Source: Neisseriales bacterium
GTDB taxonomy: Bacteria > Pseudomonadota > Gammaproteobacteria > Burkholderiales > Q3-R57-64
Assembly: GCA_016699915.1 (NCBI GenBank)
Contig: CP064990.1
Location: forward strand, 744,001 to 808,000
Direction: 5' to 3'
Length of the DNA stretch: 64,000 nt
Shown: positions 52,657 through 61,389 of the stretch, in pieces
Position numbering within the stretch: the first letter of the stretch is position 1
Layout of the letters: the number at the start of each line of letters is the position of its first letter
Position numbers and translations under genes: made by a program
The notes under the pieces: generated by a model
What the model saw: only the letters and a program-made list of their open reading frames with translations
Database searches by the model: none
What the model was told of the DNA's origin: nothing

Positions 52657-53847
52657 TCACACAATAATCTTAGATACCACTCCTGCTCCGACAGTATGAC
52701 CACCTTCTCGGATAGCAAAGCGTAAGCCTTCTTCCATAGCAATGGGAGCAATGAGTTCTACCGTCATTTCAATGTTATCGCCTGGCATAACCATTTCAAC
52801 GCCAGCTTTCAATTTAATGGCACCTGTCACATCGGTTGTTCTAAAGTAAAACTGTGGACGGTAGTTGGCAAAAAACGGCGTGTGTCGACCCCCTTCTTCT
52901 TTGGACAACACATACACTTTAGCTTCAAAAGCTGTATGGGGGGTAATGGTACCAGGTTTAGCCAATACTTGTCCTCTTTCCACTTCTTCACGCTTGGTGC
53001 CACGTAATAAAATCCCAACATTGTCTCCAGCTTGGCCTTGATCTAGTAACTTACGGAACATTTCAACACCTGTACAAATTGTTTTTTGGGTGTCTTTTAG
53101 GCCGACAATCTCAAGCTCATCACTGACTTTGACAATACCACGCTCTACACGACCCGTCACAACCGTTCCTCGTCCTGCAATAGAAAATACATCTTCAATA
53201 GACAGTAAGAAGGGTTTGTCTAAAACACGTTCTGGGTTAGGAATATACTGATCGAGGGCTTCTGCTAGTTGGAGGATGGAGGGCTCACCCAGTTCACCTT
53301 TATCTCCTTCTAGGGCTTTTAAAGCAGAGCCTTTGATCATGGGAATTTTGTCCCCAGGAAATTCATAGGAAGTCAGCAGATCTCTCACCTCCATTTCTAC
53401 CAATTCTAATAATTCAGCATCATCCACCATGTCACATTTGTTCAGATAGACCACAATGTAAGGAACACCAACTTGGCGGGCTAATAGAATATGCTCACGG
53501 GTTTGAGGCATGGGTCCATCGGCAGCTGACACCACCAATATGGCTCCATCCATTTGTGCGGCACCTGTGATCATGTTCTTGATATAGTCAGCATGACCTG
53601 GGCAATCCACATGGGCATAGTGACGAGCCGCTGTTTCATACTCCACATGGGAAGTGTTAATGGTAATGCCCCTTGCTTTTTCTTCTGGGGCATTATCAAT
53701 TTGATCATAACCTTTGGCTTCCCCCCCAAACTGGCGGGATAAAATCGTTGTGATGGCAGCCGTTAAGGTTGTTTTACCGTGGTCAACATGACCAATAGTA
53801 CCCACATTAACATGGGGTTTTGTCCGTTCAAATTTGTTTTTAGCCAT
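52657..53847 (-). CDS. tuf: Elongation factor Tu
   Basis: This 396-aa GTPase delivers aminoacyl-tRNA to the ribosome. GHVDHGKTTL (G1), DCPGHADY (G3) and NKCDMVDD (G4) are intact, followed by beta-barrel domains 2 and 3. It lies between fusA and rpsJ. Many betaproteobacteria have a second copy elsewhere; this cannot be checked here. Confidence 0.98.
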   Translation of the reverse strand: MAKNKFERTKPHVNVGTIGHVDHGKTTLTAAITTILSRQFGGEAKGYDQIDNAPEEKARGITINTSHVEYETAARHYAHVDCPGHADYIKNMITGAAQMDGAILVVSAADGPMPQTREHILLARQVGVPYIVVYLNKCDMVDDAELLELVEMEVRDLLTSYEFPGDKIPMIKGSALKALEGDKGELGEPSILQLAEALDQYIPNPERVLDKPFLLSIEDVFSIAGRGTVVTGRVERGIVKVSDELEIVGLKDTQKTICTGVEMFRKLLDQGQAGDNVGILLRGTKREEVERGQVLAKPGTITPHTAFEAKVYVLSKEEGGRHTPFFANYRPQFYFRTTDVTGAIKLKAGVEMVMPGDNIEMTVELIAPIAMEEGLRFAIREGGHTVGAGVVSKIIV

Positions 53848-53892
53848 TTGGGGGGATCCTATATTAGTTCATGCTATTAATAGAGCATCAAA

Positions 53893-55992
53893 TTATTTAC
53901 CACTATGTATTACTGCATCAGCCACATGTTTAGGAGCCTCTGCATAACGTCTAAATTCCATTGAGTAAGTAGCGCGACCTTGGCTGAGTGAACGCAGAGA
54001 AGTGGCATATCCAAACATCTCAGCAAGTGGCACTTCAACACGAATTTTTTTACCACCTAGCGCATCATCCTCCATACCGTGCACAATACCACGCCTTGAG
54101 GATAAGTCGCCCATCACGTCACCCATATACTCCTCTGGCGTTTCAACTTCTACATCCATCATGGGTTCCAAAAGTACTGGACAAGATTTACGCATGGCTT
54201 CTTTGAAAGCCATTGAACCAGCTAACTCAAATGCAATTTGCGAAGAATCCACTTCATGGTAAGAACCAAATACTAAACGAACACGCAAATCAACAACTGG
54301 GTAACCAGCTAAGATGCCGGACTGTAAACTGTTCAATATCCCTTTTTCTACAGCAGGAATAAACTCGCGAGGAATAACGCCACCTTTTATCTCATCAACA
54401 AATTCGTATCCACAGCCAATATCAAGTGGCTCTAGTTTAATTACTACATGACCATATTGTCCCTTACCACCAGATTGCTTAATGTATTTGGCTTCTTGTT
54501 CACCACTGGCTGAACGAATGGTCTCTCGATAAGCAACTTGTGGTGCACCAATATTGGCTTCAACATTAAATTCGCGCTTCATGCGATCAATAATGATTTC
54601 TAAATGTAGTTCCCCCATACCAGAAATAACAGTCTGACCAGATTCCTCATCCGTACGTACACGAAATGAAGGATCTTCTCGAGAAAGACGACCTAAAGCG
54701 ATACTCATTTTTTCTTGGTCAGCTTTAGTTTTAGGTTCCACCGCAACATGAATAACAGGCTCCGGAAACTCCATACGCTCTAAAACCACTTGATCGTTCA
54801 CATCGCAAAGCGTCTCACCTGTAATCACATCTTTTAATCCAATTGCCGCTGCAATATCGCCTGCATATACTTCACTAATCTCTGTACGGTCATTAGCGTG
54901 CATCTGCACGATCCGACCAATGCGCTCTTTTTTATCTTTGACAGAATTCATCACTGTATCGCCTGACTTCACAACGCCAGAATATACGCGGAAAAAAGTC
55001 AACTGCCCAACATAAGGATCATTCATCAACTTAAAGGCCAGCGCTGAAAACTTCTCGCTATCTGATGCTTTGCGTGTAATAGCTTTACCGCTAGGTGTTT
55101 CACAAGATAAAGGCGGAATATCAGCCGGGCTAGGTAACAATTCAATGACTGCATCCAATACGCGTTGCACGCCCTTATTCTTAAAAGCGCTGCCACATAA
55201 AATAGGTTGTATTTCACAGCGAATTGTGCGCGTACGAAGCCCTTGGATAATTTCTTCTTCTGTCAATGTCTCTCCATTGAGATATTTATCCATCATCATC
55301 TCGTTGGCTTCCGCAGCGGCCTCAATCATCTTTTCTCGCCAAGTTTGTGCGGTAGTAAGAATAGACACTGGTACATCAGCATATTCAAACTTCATACCAT
55401 GGCTTGCTTCGTCCCAAATAATCGCCTTCATTTTGAGTAAATCAACAACACCCAAAAAACCTTCTTCTGCTCCGATTGGCACCACGATGGGTACAGGGTT
55501 ACCACGCAAGCGTGTTCTAATTTGATCTACTGTCTTGAAAAAATTAGCGCCTTGACGATCCATCTTATTCACAAATGCCAATCTTGGCACATTGTACTTA
55601 TTAGCTTGTCGCCATACCGTTTCAGATTGTGGCTGAACACCTCCTACCGCACAATACACCATCACTGCTGCATCCAACACACGCATTGAGCGCTCCACCT
55701 CAACAGTAAAATCTACATGACCTGGTGTATCAATAATATTCAGACGATGCTCCGGAAATTGCATTCCCATGCCTTGCCAAAAACAAGTGGTCGCAGCGGA
55801 AGTAATCGTAATACCACGCTCTTGTTCTTGCGCCATCCAGTCCATTGTAGCTGCGCCATCATGCACTTCGCCGAGTTTATGATTAACGCCAGTGTAGTAA
55901 AGAATACGTTCAGTTGTTGTTGTTTTACCTGCATCAATATGTGCCGAAATACCGATATTGCGGTAATACTCAATGGAAGTTTTTCTAGCCAC
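53893..55992 (-). CDS. fusA: Elongation factor G
   Basis: This 699-aa translocation GTPase has all five domains. G1 is AHIDAGKTTTTERIL, G3 DTPGHVDFTVEVERSM and G4 NKMDRQGANF. Domain IV contains GKGQYGHVVIKLEPL. It sits between rpsG and tuf in the str-operon order. Confidence 0.98.
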   Translation of the reverse strand: MARKTSIEYYRNIGISAHIDAGKTTTTERILYYTGVNHKLGEVHDGAATMDWMAQEQERGITITSAATTCFWQGMGMQFPEHRLNIIDTPGHVDFTVEVERSMRVLDAAVMVYCAVGGVQPQSETVWRQANKYNVPRLAFVNKMDRQGANFFKTVDQIRTRLRGNPVPIVVPIGAEEGFLGVVDLLKMKAIIWDEASHGMKFEYADVPVSILTTAQTWREKMIEAAAEANEMMMDKYLNGETLTEEEIIQGLRTRTIRCEIQPILCGSAFKNKGVQRVLDAVIELLPSPADIPPLSCETPSGKAITRKASDSEKFSALAFKLMNDPYVGQLTFFRVYSGVVKSGDTVMNSVKDKKERIGRIVQMHANDRTEISEVYAGDIAAAIGLKDVITGETLCDVNDQVVLERMEFPEPVIHVAVEPKTKADQEKMSIALGRLSREDPSFRVRTDEESGQTVISGMGELHLEIIIDRMKREFNVEANIGAPQVAYRETIRSASGEQEAKYIKQSGGKGQYGHVVIKLEPLDIGCGYEFVDEIKGGVIPREFIPAVEKGILNSLQSGILAGYPVVDLRVRLVFGSYHEVDSSQIAFELAGSMAFKEAMRKSCPVLLEPMMDVEVETPEEYMGDVMGDLSSRRGIVHGMEDDALGGKKIRVEVPLAEMFGYATSLRSLSQGRATYSMEFRRYAEAPKHVADAVIHSGK

Positions 55993-56020
55993 AATAACAC
56001 TTACTTTCTAAGTAAACTTG

Positions 56021-56491
56021 TTAGAATCGGAAATGAGAAAAAGCGCGATTAGCTTCAGCCATACGGTGTACTTCCTCACGCTTTTTCATTGCACCGCCAC
56101 GCCCCTCAGATGCATCAATCAATTCGCTCGCTAAACGCAACGCCATTGACTTTTCGCCACGCTTCCTTGCTGATTCGCGTAGCCAACGCATTGCTAGAGC
56201 TATTCTTCTAGAAGACCTTACTTCTGTTGGTACCTGATAATTAGCACCACCTACTCGGCGACTTTTAACTTCGACGACAGGTTTAATATTACTCAAAGCG
56301 ATATTAAAAACTTCTAGCGGATCCTTGCCATTTTTTTTCTCTATTTCTGTTAGTGCACCATACACCATACGCTCAGCTACTGCTTTTTTTCCTGACACCA
56401 TCACTACATTCATAAATTTAGACAAATCTACACTACCAAACTTTGGATCAGGCAACACGTCCCGCTTTGGTATTTCTCTACGTCTTGGCAC
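56021..56491 (-). CDS. rpsG: Ribosomal protein uS7
   Basis: This 156-aa head-assembly protein of the small subunit carries MPRRREIPKRDVLPDPKFGS and GGANYQVPTEVRSSRR, which are diagnostic. The spacing to fusA is 28 bp. Confidence 0.98.
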   Translation of the reverse strand: MPRRREIPKRDVLPDPKFGSVDLSKFMNVVMVSGKKAVAERMVYGALTEIEKKNGKDPLEVFNIALSNIKPVVEVKSRRVGGANYQVPTEVRSSRRIALAMRWLRESARKRGEKSMALRLASELIDASEGRGGAMKKREEVHRMAEANRAFSHFRF

Positions 56492-56573
56492 AAACGACCC
56501 CTTGAATAAATGTTTAGCAAAAAATCACCAACAAAAAACCTGTGTACAAACTACGCATCAGCTCTAATAAACA

Positions 56574-56951
56574 TTATTTTGATTTTGTGCGTTTAGCACC
56601 ATATTTTGATCGCGCTTTTTGGCGATCTTTAACGCCTGCTGTATCTAACGAACCTCGAACAGTATGGTAACGCACACCTGGCAAATCCTTAACACGTCCA
56701 CCGCGGATCAGCACTACGGAGTGTTCTTGGAGGTTATGACCTTCTCCACCAATGTAGGAAATCACTTCAAAGCCATTGGTAAGACGAACCTTGCACACTT
56801 TACGCAAAGCAGAATTAGGCTTTTTGGGTGTTGTTGTATATACCCTTGTGCAAACGCCTCGTTTCTGAGGACATGAACCCAATGCTGGTACTTTACTTTT
56901 AGTTTGCACAGCAGTTCGACCGTATCGAACCAATTGATTAATTGTTGGCAT
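56574..56951 (-). CDS. rpsL: Ribosomal protein uS12
   Basis: This 125-aa decoding-centre protein has the streptomycin-related lysines K43 and K88 in wild-type form (TTPKKPNSALRK, GGRVKDLPGVRYH); D89 is the residue methylthiolated by RimO. It follows rpoC by 94 bp on the minus strand, as in other betaproteobacteria, and starts the str group. Confidence 0.98.
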   Translation of the reverse strand: MPTINQLVRYGRTAVQTKSKVPALGSCPQKRGVCTRVYTTTPKKPNSALRKVCKVRLTNGFEVISYIGGEGHNLQEHSVVLIRGGRVKDLPGVRYHTVRGSLDTAGVKDRQKARSKYGAKRTKSK

Positions 56952-57045
56952 ATAAATTAAGTCATCCCTAAAAGTAACATGCTACAGAACTTTATATTCT
57001 AACGTAATCCCTTACTTTGTGCAATCTTGGCAGTTTGACAGACAA

Positions 57046-60000
57046 TTAGTCAGCATAACTTGCAGGTAACTCTGCTTCCTCTTCTTTTAAGTTTGCTACA
57101 TGCAAATCCTGTAGTGGTGTAGACAATTCATCCGCTCCAGCGCTCGTTTTTAATTTATTTTCACTTGGTAACATAAAAAACGATGATGCTTCAGATAGGG
57201 CTAATTGGCTTTTAGATAGTACATTACGACGATTGCGATGGTAAGTTAAACCCGTGCCAGCAGGAATCAAACGACCGACAATAACATTCTCTTTCAAGCC
57301 ACGCAGTACATCTTTTTTATTCATAATAGCCGCTTCTGTTAAAACACGCGTTGTTTCCTGAAAAGACGCAGCCGAAATGAATGAGTCGGTTGAAAGCGAA
57401 GCTTTTGTGATCCCCAGCAATACTTCATCAAATGTTGCGGGCACTTTACCCATTGCAATCATCTCTTGATTCACCGTTAGCAACTCAGCGCGCTCTACTT
57501 GTTCGCCAGGGATAAAATGCGTATCACCACTATTTATCACATTGACACGACGCAGCATTTGTTTGGTAATAACTTCAATATGTTTATCGTTAATCTTAAC
57601 ACCTTGCAGGCGATAAACTTCTTGCACCTCTTGCACAAGATAATTGGTTAAAGCCTCTATTCCCTGCAAGCGTAAAATATCATGGGAATCTACCGCACCG
57701 TCAATAATAAGTTCGCCCTGATTCACCACTTGTCCATCATGTACCAAAATATGCTTATCTTTAGGTACAGCGGTTTCAGAGGTATGTCCCTCAAAATCCG
57801 TAATCACGAGACGTTGTTTGCCTTTTGTGCTTTTACCAAAAGAAACCGTTCCGGTGATCTCGGCAAGAATGCCTACATCTTTAGGTGCTCTTGCTTCGAA
57901 TAATTCTGCAACACGTGGTAAACCACCTGTAATATCACGCGTCTTAGTTGTCTCCTGAGGGATACGAGCCAACACTTCACCCTTACCAACCTTTTGACCA
58001 TCTCGCACCGTAATAACCGCACCCACTTGAAAAGTGATAGAGACAGGTTGACCTGATGTAACATGTTTGACTTCATGACCTTGCTCATCAATAAGCTTAA
58101 CCAATGGACGTACTAATCGCGATGCACTACCGGAGTGGCTTTTAGGATCAATCACAACCAATGCTGATAAACCCGTCACATCATCCGTTTGTTTAGCAAC
58201 CGTTATGCCTTCTTCAACATTTTCAAACTTTACACGACCCTCATATTCAGTCACAATCGGCCTTGTGTGTGGATCCCAAACTGCCAAAGTTTGACCCGCC
58301 TTAATTTTTGCACCATCATTTATTAAAATCGTTGCGCCGTACAAAATCTTATGCCGTTCACGCTCACGATGTGCTTCATCTTGAATGATGATTTCGCTAG
58401 ATCGCGTCACCACTACTAATTCACCTTTGTTATTCACAACATAACGCATCGATTTTGAAAATTTCACCGTACCACTTGATTTAGATTCTACTTGGCTAGC
58501 AGCAGCTGAACGCGATGCTGCGCCCCCGATATGAAATGTCCGCATCGTTAACTGTGTGCCAGGCTCCCCAATTGATTGGGCAGCAATAACGCCCACTGCT
58601 TCACCAATATTAACTAAACCGCCACGCCCTAAATCTCGACCATAACAACGTGCACATAAGCCATAGCGTGTCTCGCAAGTAACAGGCGTGCGCACTTTGA
58701 TTTCATCAACACCCGCTTCGTCAATCATGTCAGCAATTTTTTCATCAATGAGCGTATCTGCTTTTACTAGCACCTTATCCGAAGCGGGTCGCATAATATT
58801 CACAGCAGTAACCCGACCCAATATGCGATCGCGCAACGGCTCAATCACATCCCCGCCCTGCACAACGGCTTTTTTGAAAAATCCATTAGATGTCCCGCAA
58901 TTTTCTTCCAAGACTACCAAATCTTGCGTCACATCCACCAAACGACGTGTTAAATAACCAGAGTTTGCTGTTTTTAGCGCTGTATCAGCCAACCCTTTGC
59001 GGGCACCATGCGTGGAAATAAAGTACTGCAATACTGTTAATCCCTCACGAAAATTCGAGGTAATTGGCGTTTCAATAATGGAACCATCTGGTTTAGCCAT
59101 CAATCCACGCATACCAGCCAACTGCTTGATCTGCGCTACTGAACCTCTAGCACCAGAATCTGCCATCATATAAATAGAATTAAAGGATTTTTGATCTACC
59201 GTTTCCCCATCGCGATTGATGGTTCTTTCGGTAGATAATTCATCCATCATAGCTTTGGCAATTTTGTCTCCGGTACGTCCCCATATATCAACAATCTTGT
59301 TATAGCGCTCACCATAAGTAACCAACCCCTGCGTATATTGCTCCTCAATCTCCTTAGTTTCGCGCTTTGCTTCCGTTAGCAAATCTGATTTGCTAACAGG
59401 TACATGCATATCATCCACACAGATAGAAATGCCTGCACGCGTAGAGTAACTAAAACCAATGTACATGACTTGGTCAGCAAAAATAACTGTATCGCGAATG
59501 CCACATCGTCGAAATGATTCGTCAATCAACTGCGTAATTTCTTTTTTATTTAACGTTTTGTTGATCACAGCAAAAGGTAATCCCTTTGGCAAAATCTCGG
59601 ATAACAAGGCACGCCCTACCGTGGTTTGGTACCGATTAAAGTGTGCTACCCACTCGTTTTTATGCTCTTTTTTCCATTCTTTTATGCGAACCGTTACCCT
59701 AGCTGATAATTCGGCTTGCCCTGTTTCATAAGCACGATGTACTTCTTGAGCATCTGCAAAAAGTGCTCCTTCACCTTTTGCGTTAGTCTTTTCTCTTGTC
59801 ATATAGTAAAGACCTAATACAATATCTTGGGAAGGAACGATAATTGGTTCGCCATTTGCAGGAGACAACACATTGCTACTTGCCAACATCAACGTACGTG
59901 CTTCAGCCTGCGCTTCAAGAGACAGGGGGACATGTACAGCCATTTGATCACCGTCAAAGTCTGCATTAAACGCTGTACATACTAGCGGATGTAGTTGGAT

Positions 60001-61344
60001 AGCCTTGCCTTCAATCAAGATCGGCTCAAAAGCTTGAATGCCTAAGCGATGCAGTGTTGGTGCACGATTCAACAAAACGGGATGCTCACGAATCACTTCT
60101 TCTAGAATATCCCATACCTCAGGAATTTCCTGCTCAACCAATTTTTTGGCAGACTTGATCGTTGCTGCCAATCCTTTTTCTTCCAAGCGATGAAAAATAA
60201 AAGGCTTAAACAGCTCTAAAGCCATGCGCTTTGGTAAACCGCACTGATGCAATCGCAGTGAAGGACCAACAGTAATAACCGAGCGACCAGAATAGTCTAC
60301 CCTTTTACCCAAGAGATTTTGACGAAAACGCCCGCCCTTACCTTTGATCATTTCGGCGAGCGATTTGAGTGGTCGCTTATTAGCGCCCATCATGACCTTA
60401 CCACGACGACCATTATCAAATAAGGAATCTACTGCCTCTTGCAGCATGCGCTTTTCATTACGAACAATAATATCTGGTGCACGCAACTCAAGTAGCCTTT
60501 TTAGGCGGTTATTACGGTTAATAACGCGTCGGTATAAATCATTCAAATCAGATGTTGCAAATCGCCCACCATCCAACGGAACCAACGGTCGTAATTCTGG
60601 CGGTAAAATTGGCAACACATCTAAAATCATCCATTCTGGCTTGGTACCTGAGCGCTTAAAGGCTTCCAATACTTTCAGTCGTTTAGCGAGCTTTTTGATT
60701 TTGGCATTCGAACTAGTTGTTGTAAGTTCCGTGCGTAAGGTCTCAATTTCAACTGCTAAATTCAGTCTTTTGAGCAATTCACGTATCGCCTCAGCACCCA
60801 TCAGCGCCGTAAACTCATTGCCATATTGGTTTTTTTTCTCGCGATATTCTTCTTCGTTAAGTAATTGCTTTGACTGAAGAGGAGTTAACAAAGGATCAAT
60901 AACAACAAACGATTCAAAATACAGCACTTTTTCAATGTCGCGTAGCGTCATATCCAGCACAATACCTAGCCGGCTAGGAAGTGACTTTAGGAACCAAATA
61001 TGTGCCACCGGACTGGCTAATTCAATATGTCCCATACGTTCGCGACGTACTTTGGATAGTGTCACTTCTACGCCACATTTTTCACAAACAGTATTGCGAT
61101 GTTTGAGGCGCTTATACTTACCACATAAACATTCGAAGTCTTTGATTGGACCAAAAATGCGTGCGCAAAATAATCCATCTCTTTCCGGCTTAAAAGTACG
61201 ATAATTAATCGTCTCTGGTTTTTTAACCTCTCCATAAGACCAAGGGTGTCGGCGCATCATTTCGGGCGACGCAATACCGATTTTGATCGCATCAAATTCA
61301 TCATTTTTTTTAATTTGTTGAAGCAGATCCAAAAGTGCTTTCAT
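57046..61344 (-). CDS. rpoC: RNA polymerase beta' subunit
   Basis: This 1432-aa catalytic subunit has the N-terminal zinc finger (FECLCGKYKRLKHR, VCEKCGVEV). The active-site loop NADFDGDQMAVH holds three aspartates binding Mg2+. The bridge-helix region, trigger loop (GEPGTQLTMRTFHIGGAA) and second zinc site (CETRYGLCARCYGRDLG) are complete. It is normal length and lies 45 bp after rpoB. Confidence 0.98.
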   Translation of the reverse strand: MKALLDLLQQIKKNDEFDAIKIGIASPEMMRRHPWSYGEVKKPETINYRTFKPERDGLFCARIFGPIKDFECLCGKYKRLKHRNTVCEKCGVEVTLSKVRRERMGHIELASPVAHIWFLKSLPSRLGIVLDMTLRDIEKVLYFESFVVIDPLLTPLQSKQLLNEEEYREKKNQYGNEFTALMGAEAIRELLKRLNLAVEIETLRTELTTTSSNAKIKKLAKRLKVLEAFKRSGTKPEWMILDVLPILPPELRPLVPLDGGRFATSDLNDLYRRVINRNNRLKRLLELRAPDIIVRNEKRMLQEAVDSLFDNGRRGKVMMGANKRPLKSLAEMIKGKGGRFRQNLLGKRVDYSGRSVITVGPSLRLHQCGLPKRMALELFKPFIFHRLEEKGLAATIKSAKKLVEQEIPEVWDILEEVIREHPVLLNRAPTLHRLGIQAFEPILIEGKAIQLHPLVCTAFNADFDGDQMAVHVPLSLEAQAEARTLMLASSNVLSPANGEPIIVPSQDIVLGLYYMTREKTNAKGEGALFADAQEVHRAYETGQAELSARVTVRIKEWKKEHKNEWVAHFNRYQTTVGRALLSEILPKGLPFAVINKTLNKKEITQLIDESFRRCGIRDTVIFADQVMYIGFSYSTRAGISICVDDMHVPVSKSDLLTEAKRETKEIEEQYTQGLVTYGERYNKIVDIWGRTGDKIAKAMMDELSTERTINRDGETVDQKSFNSIYMMADSGARGSVAQIKQLAGMRGLMAKPDGSIIETPITSNFREGLTVLQYFISTHGARKGLADTALKTANSGYLTRRLVDVTQDLVVLEENCGTSNGFFKKAVVQGGDVIEPLRDRILGRVTAVNIMRPASDKVLVKADTLIDEKIADMIDEAGVDEIKVRTPVTCETRYGLCARCYGRDLGRGGLVNIGEAVGVIAAQSIGEPGTQLTMRTFHIGGAASRSAAASQVESKSSGTVKFSKSMRYVVNNKGELVVVTRSSEIIIQDEAHRERERHKILYGATILINDGAKIKAGQTLAVWDPHTRPIVTEYEGRVKFENVEEGITVAKQTDDVTGLSALVVIDPKSHSGSASRLVRPLVKLIDEQGHEVKHVTSGQPVSITFQVGAVITVRDGQKVGKGEVLARIPQETTKTRDITGGLPRVAELFEARAPKDVGILAEITGTVSFGKSTKGKQRLVITDFEGHTSETAVPKDKHILVHDGQVVNQGELIIDGAVDSHDILRLQGIEALTNYLVQEVQEVYRLQGVKINDKHIEVITKQMLRRVNVINSGDTHFIPGEQVERAELLTVNQEMIAMGKVPATFDEVLLGITKASLSTDSFISAASFQETTRVLTEAAIMNKKDVLRGLKENVIVGRLIPAGTGLTYHRNRRNVLSKSQLALSEASSFFMLPSENKLKTSAGADELSTPLQDLHVANLKEEEAELPASYAD

Positions 61345-61389
61345 AGTTGTTCCTGTGTGAAATACGCTACACGGTTACCAATTGTATTG

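Noticed and set aside
52647..52751. N-terminal extension of rpsJ by 35 codons
   Set aside because: The added codons lie in the end of tuf in another frame; the family start is the ATG at 52646.
60344..60877. 177-codon plus-strand frame inside rpoC
   Set aside because: Antisense shadow of a conserved gene, with no ribosome-binding site or recognisable protein.
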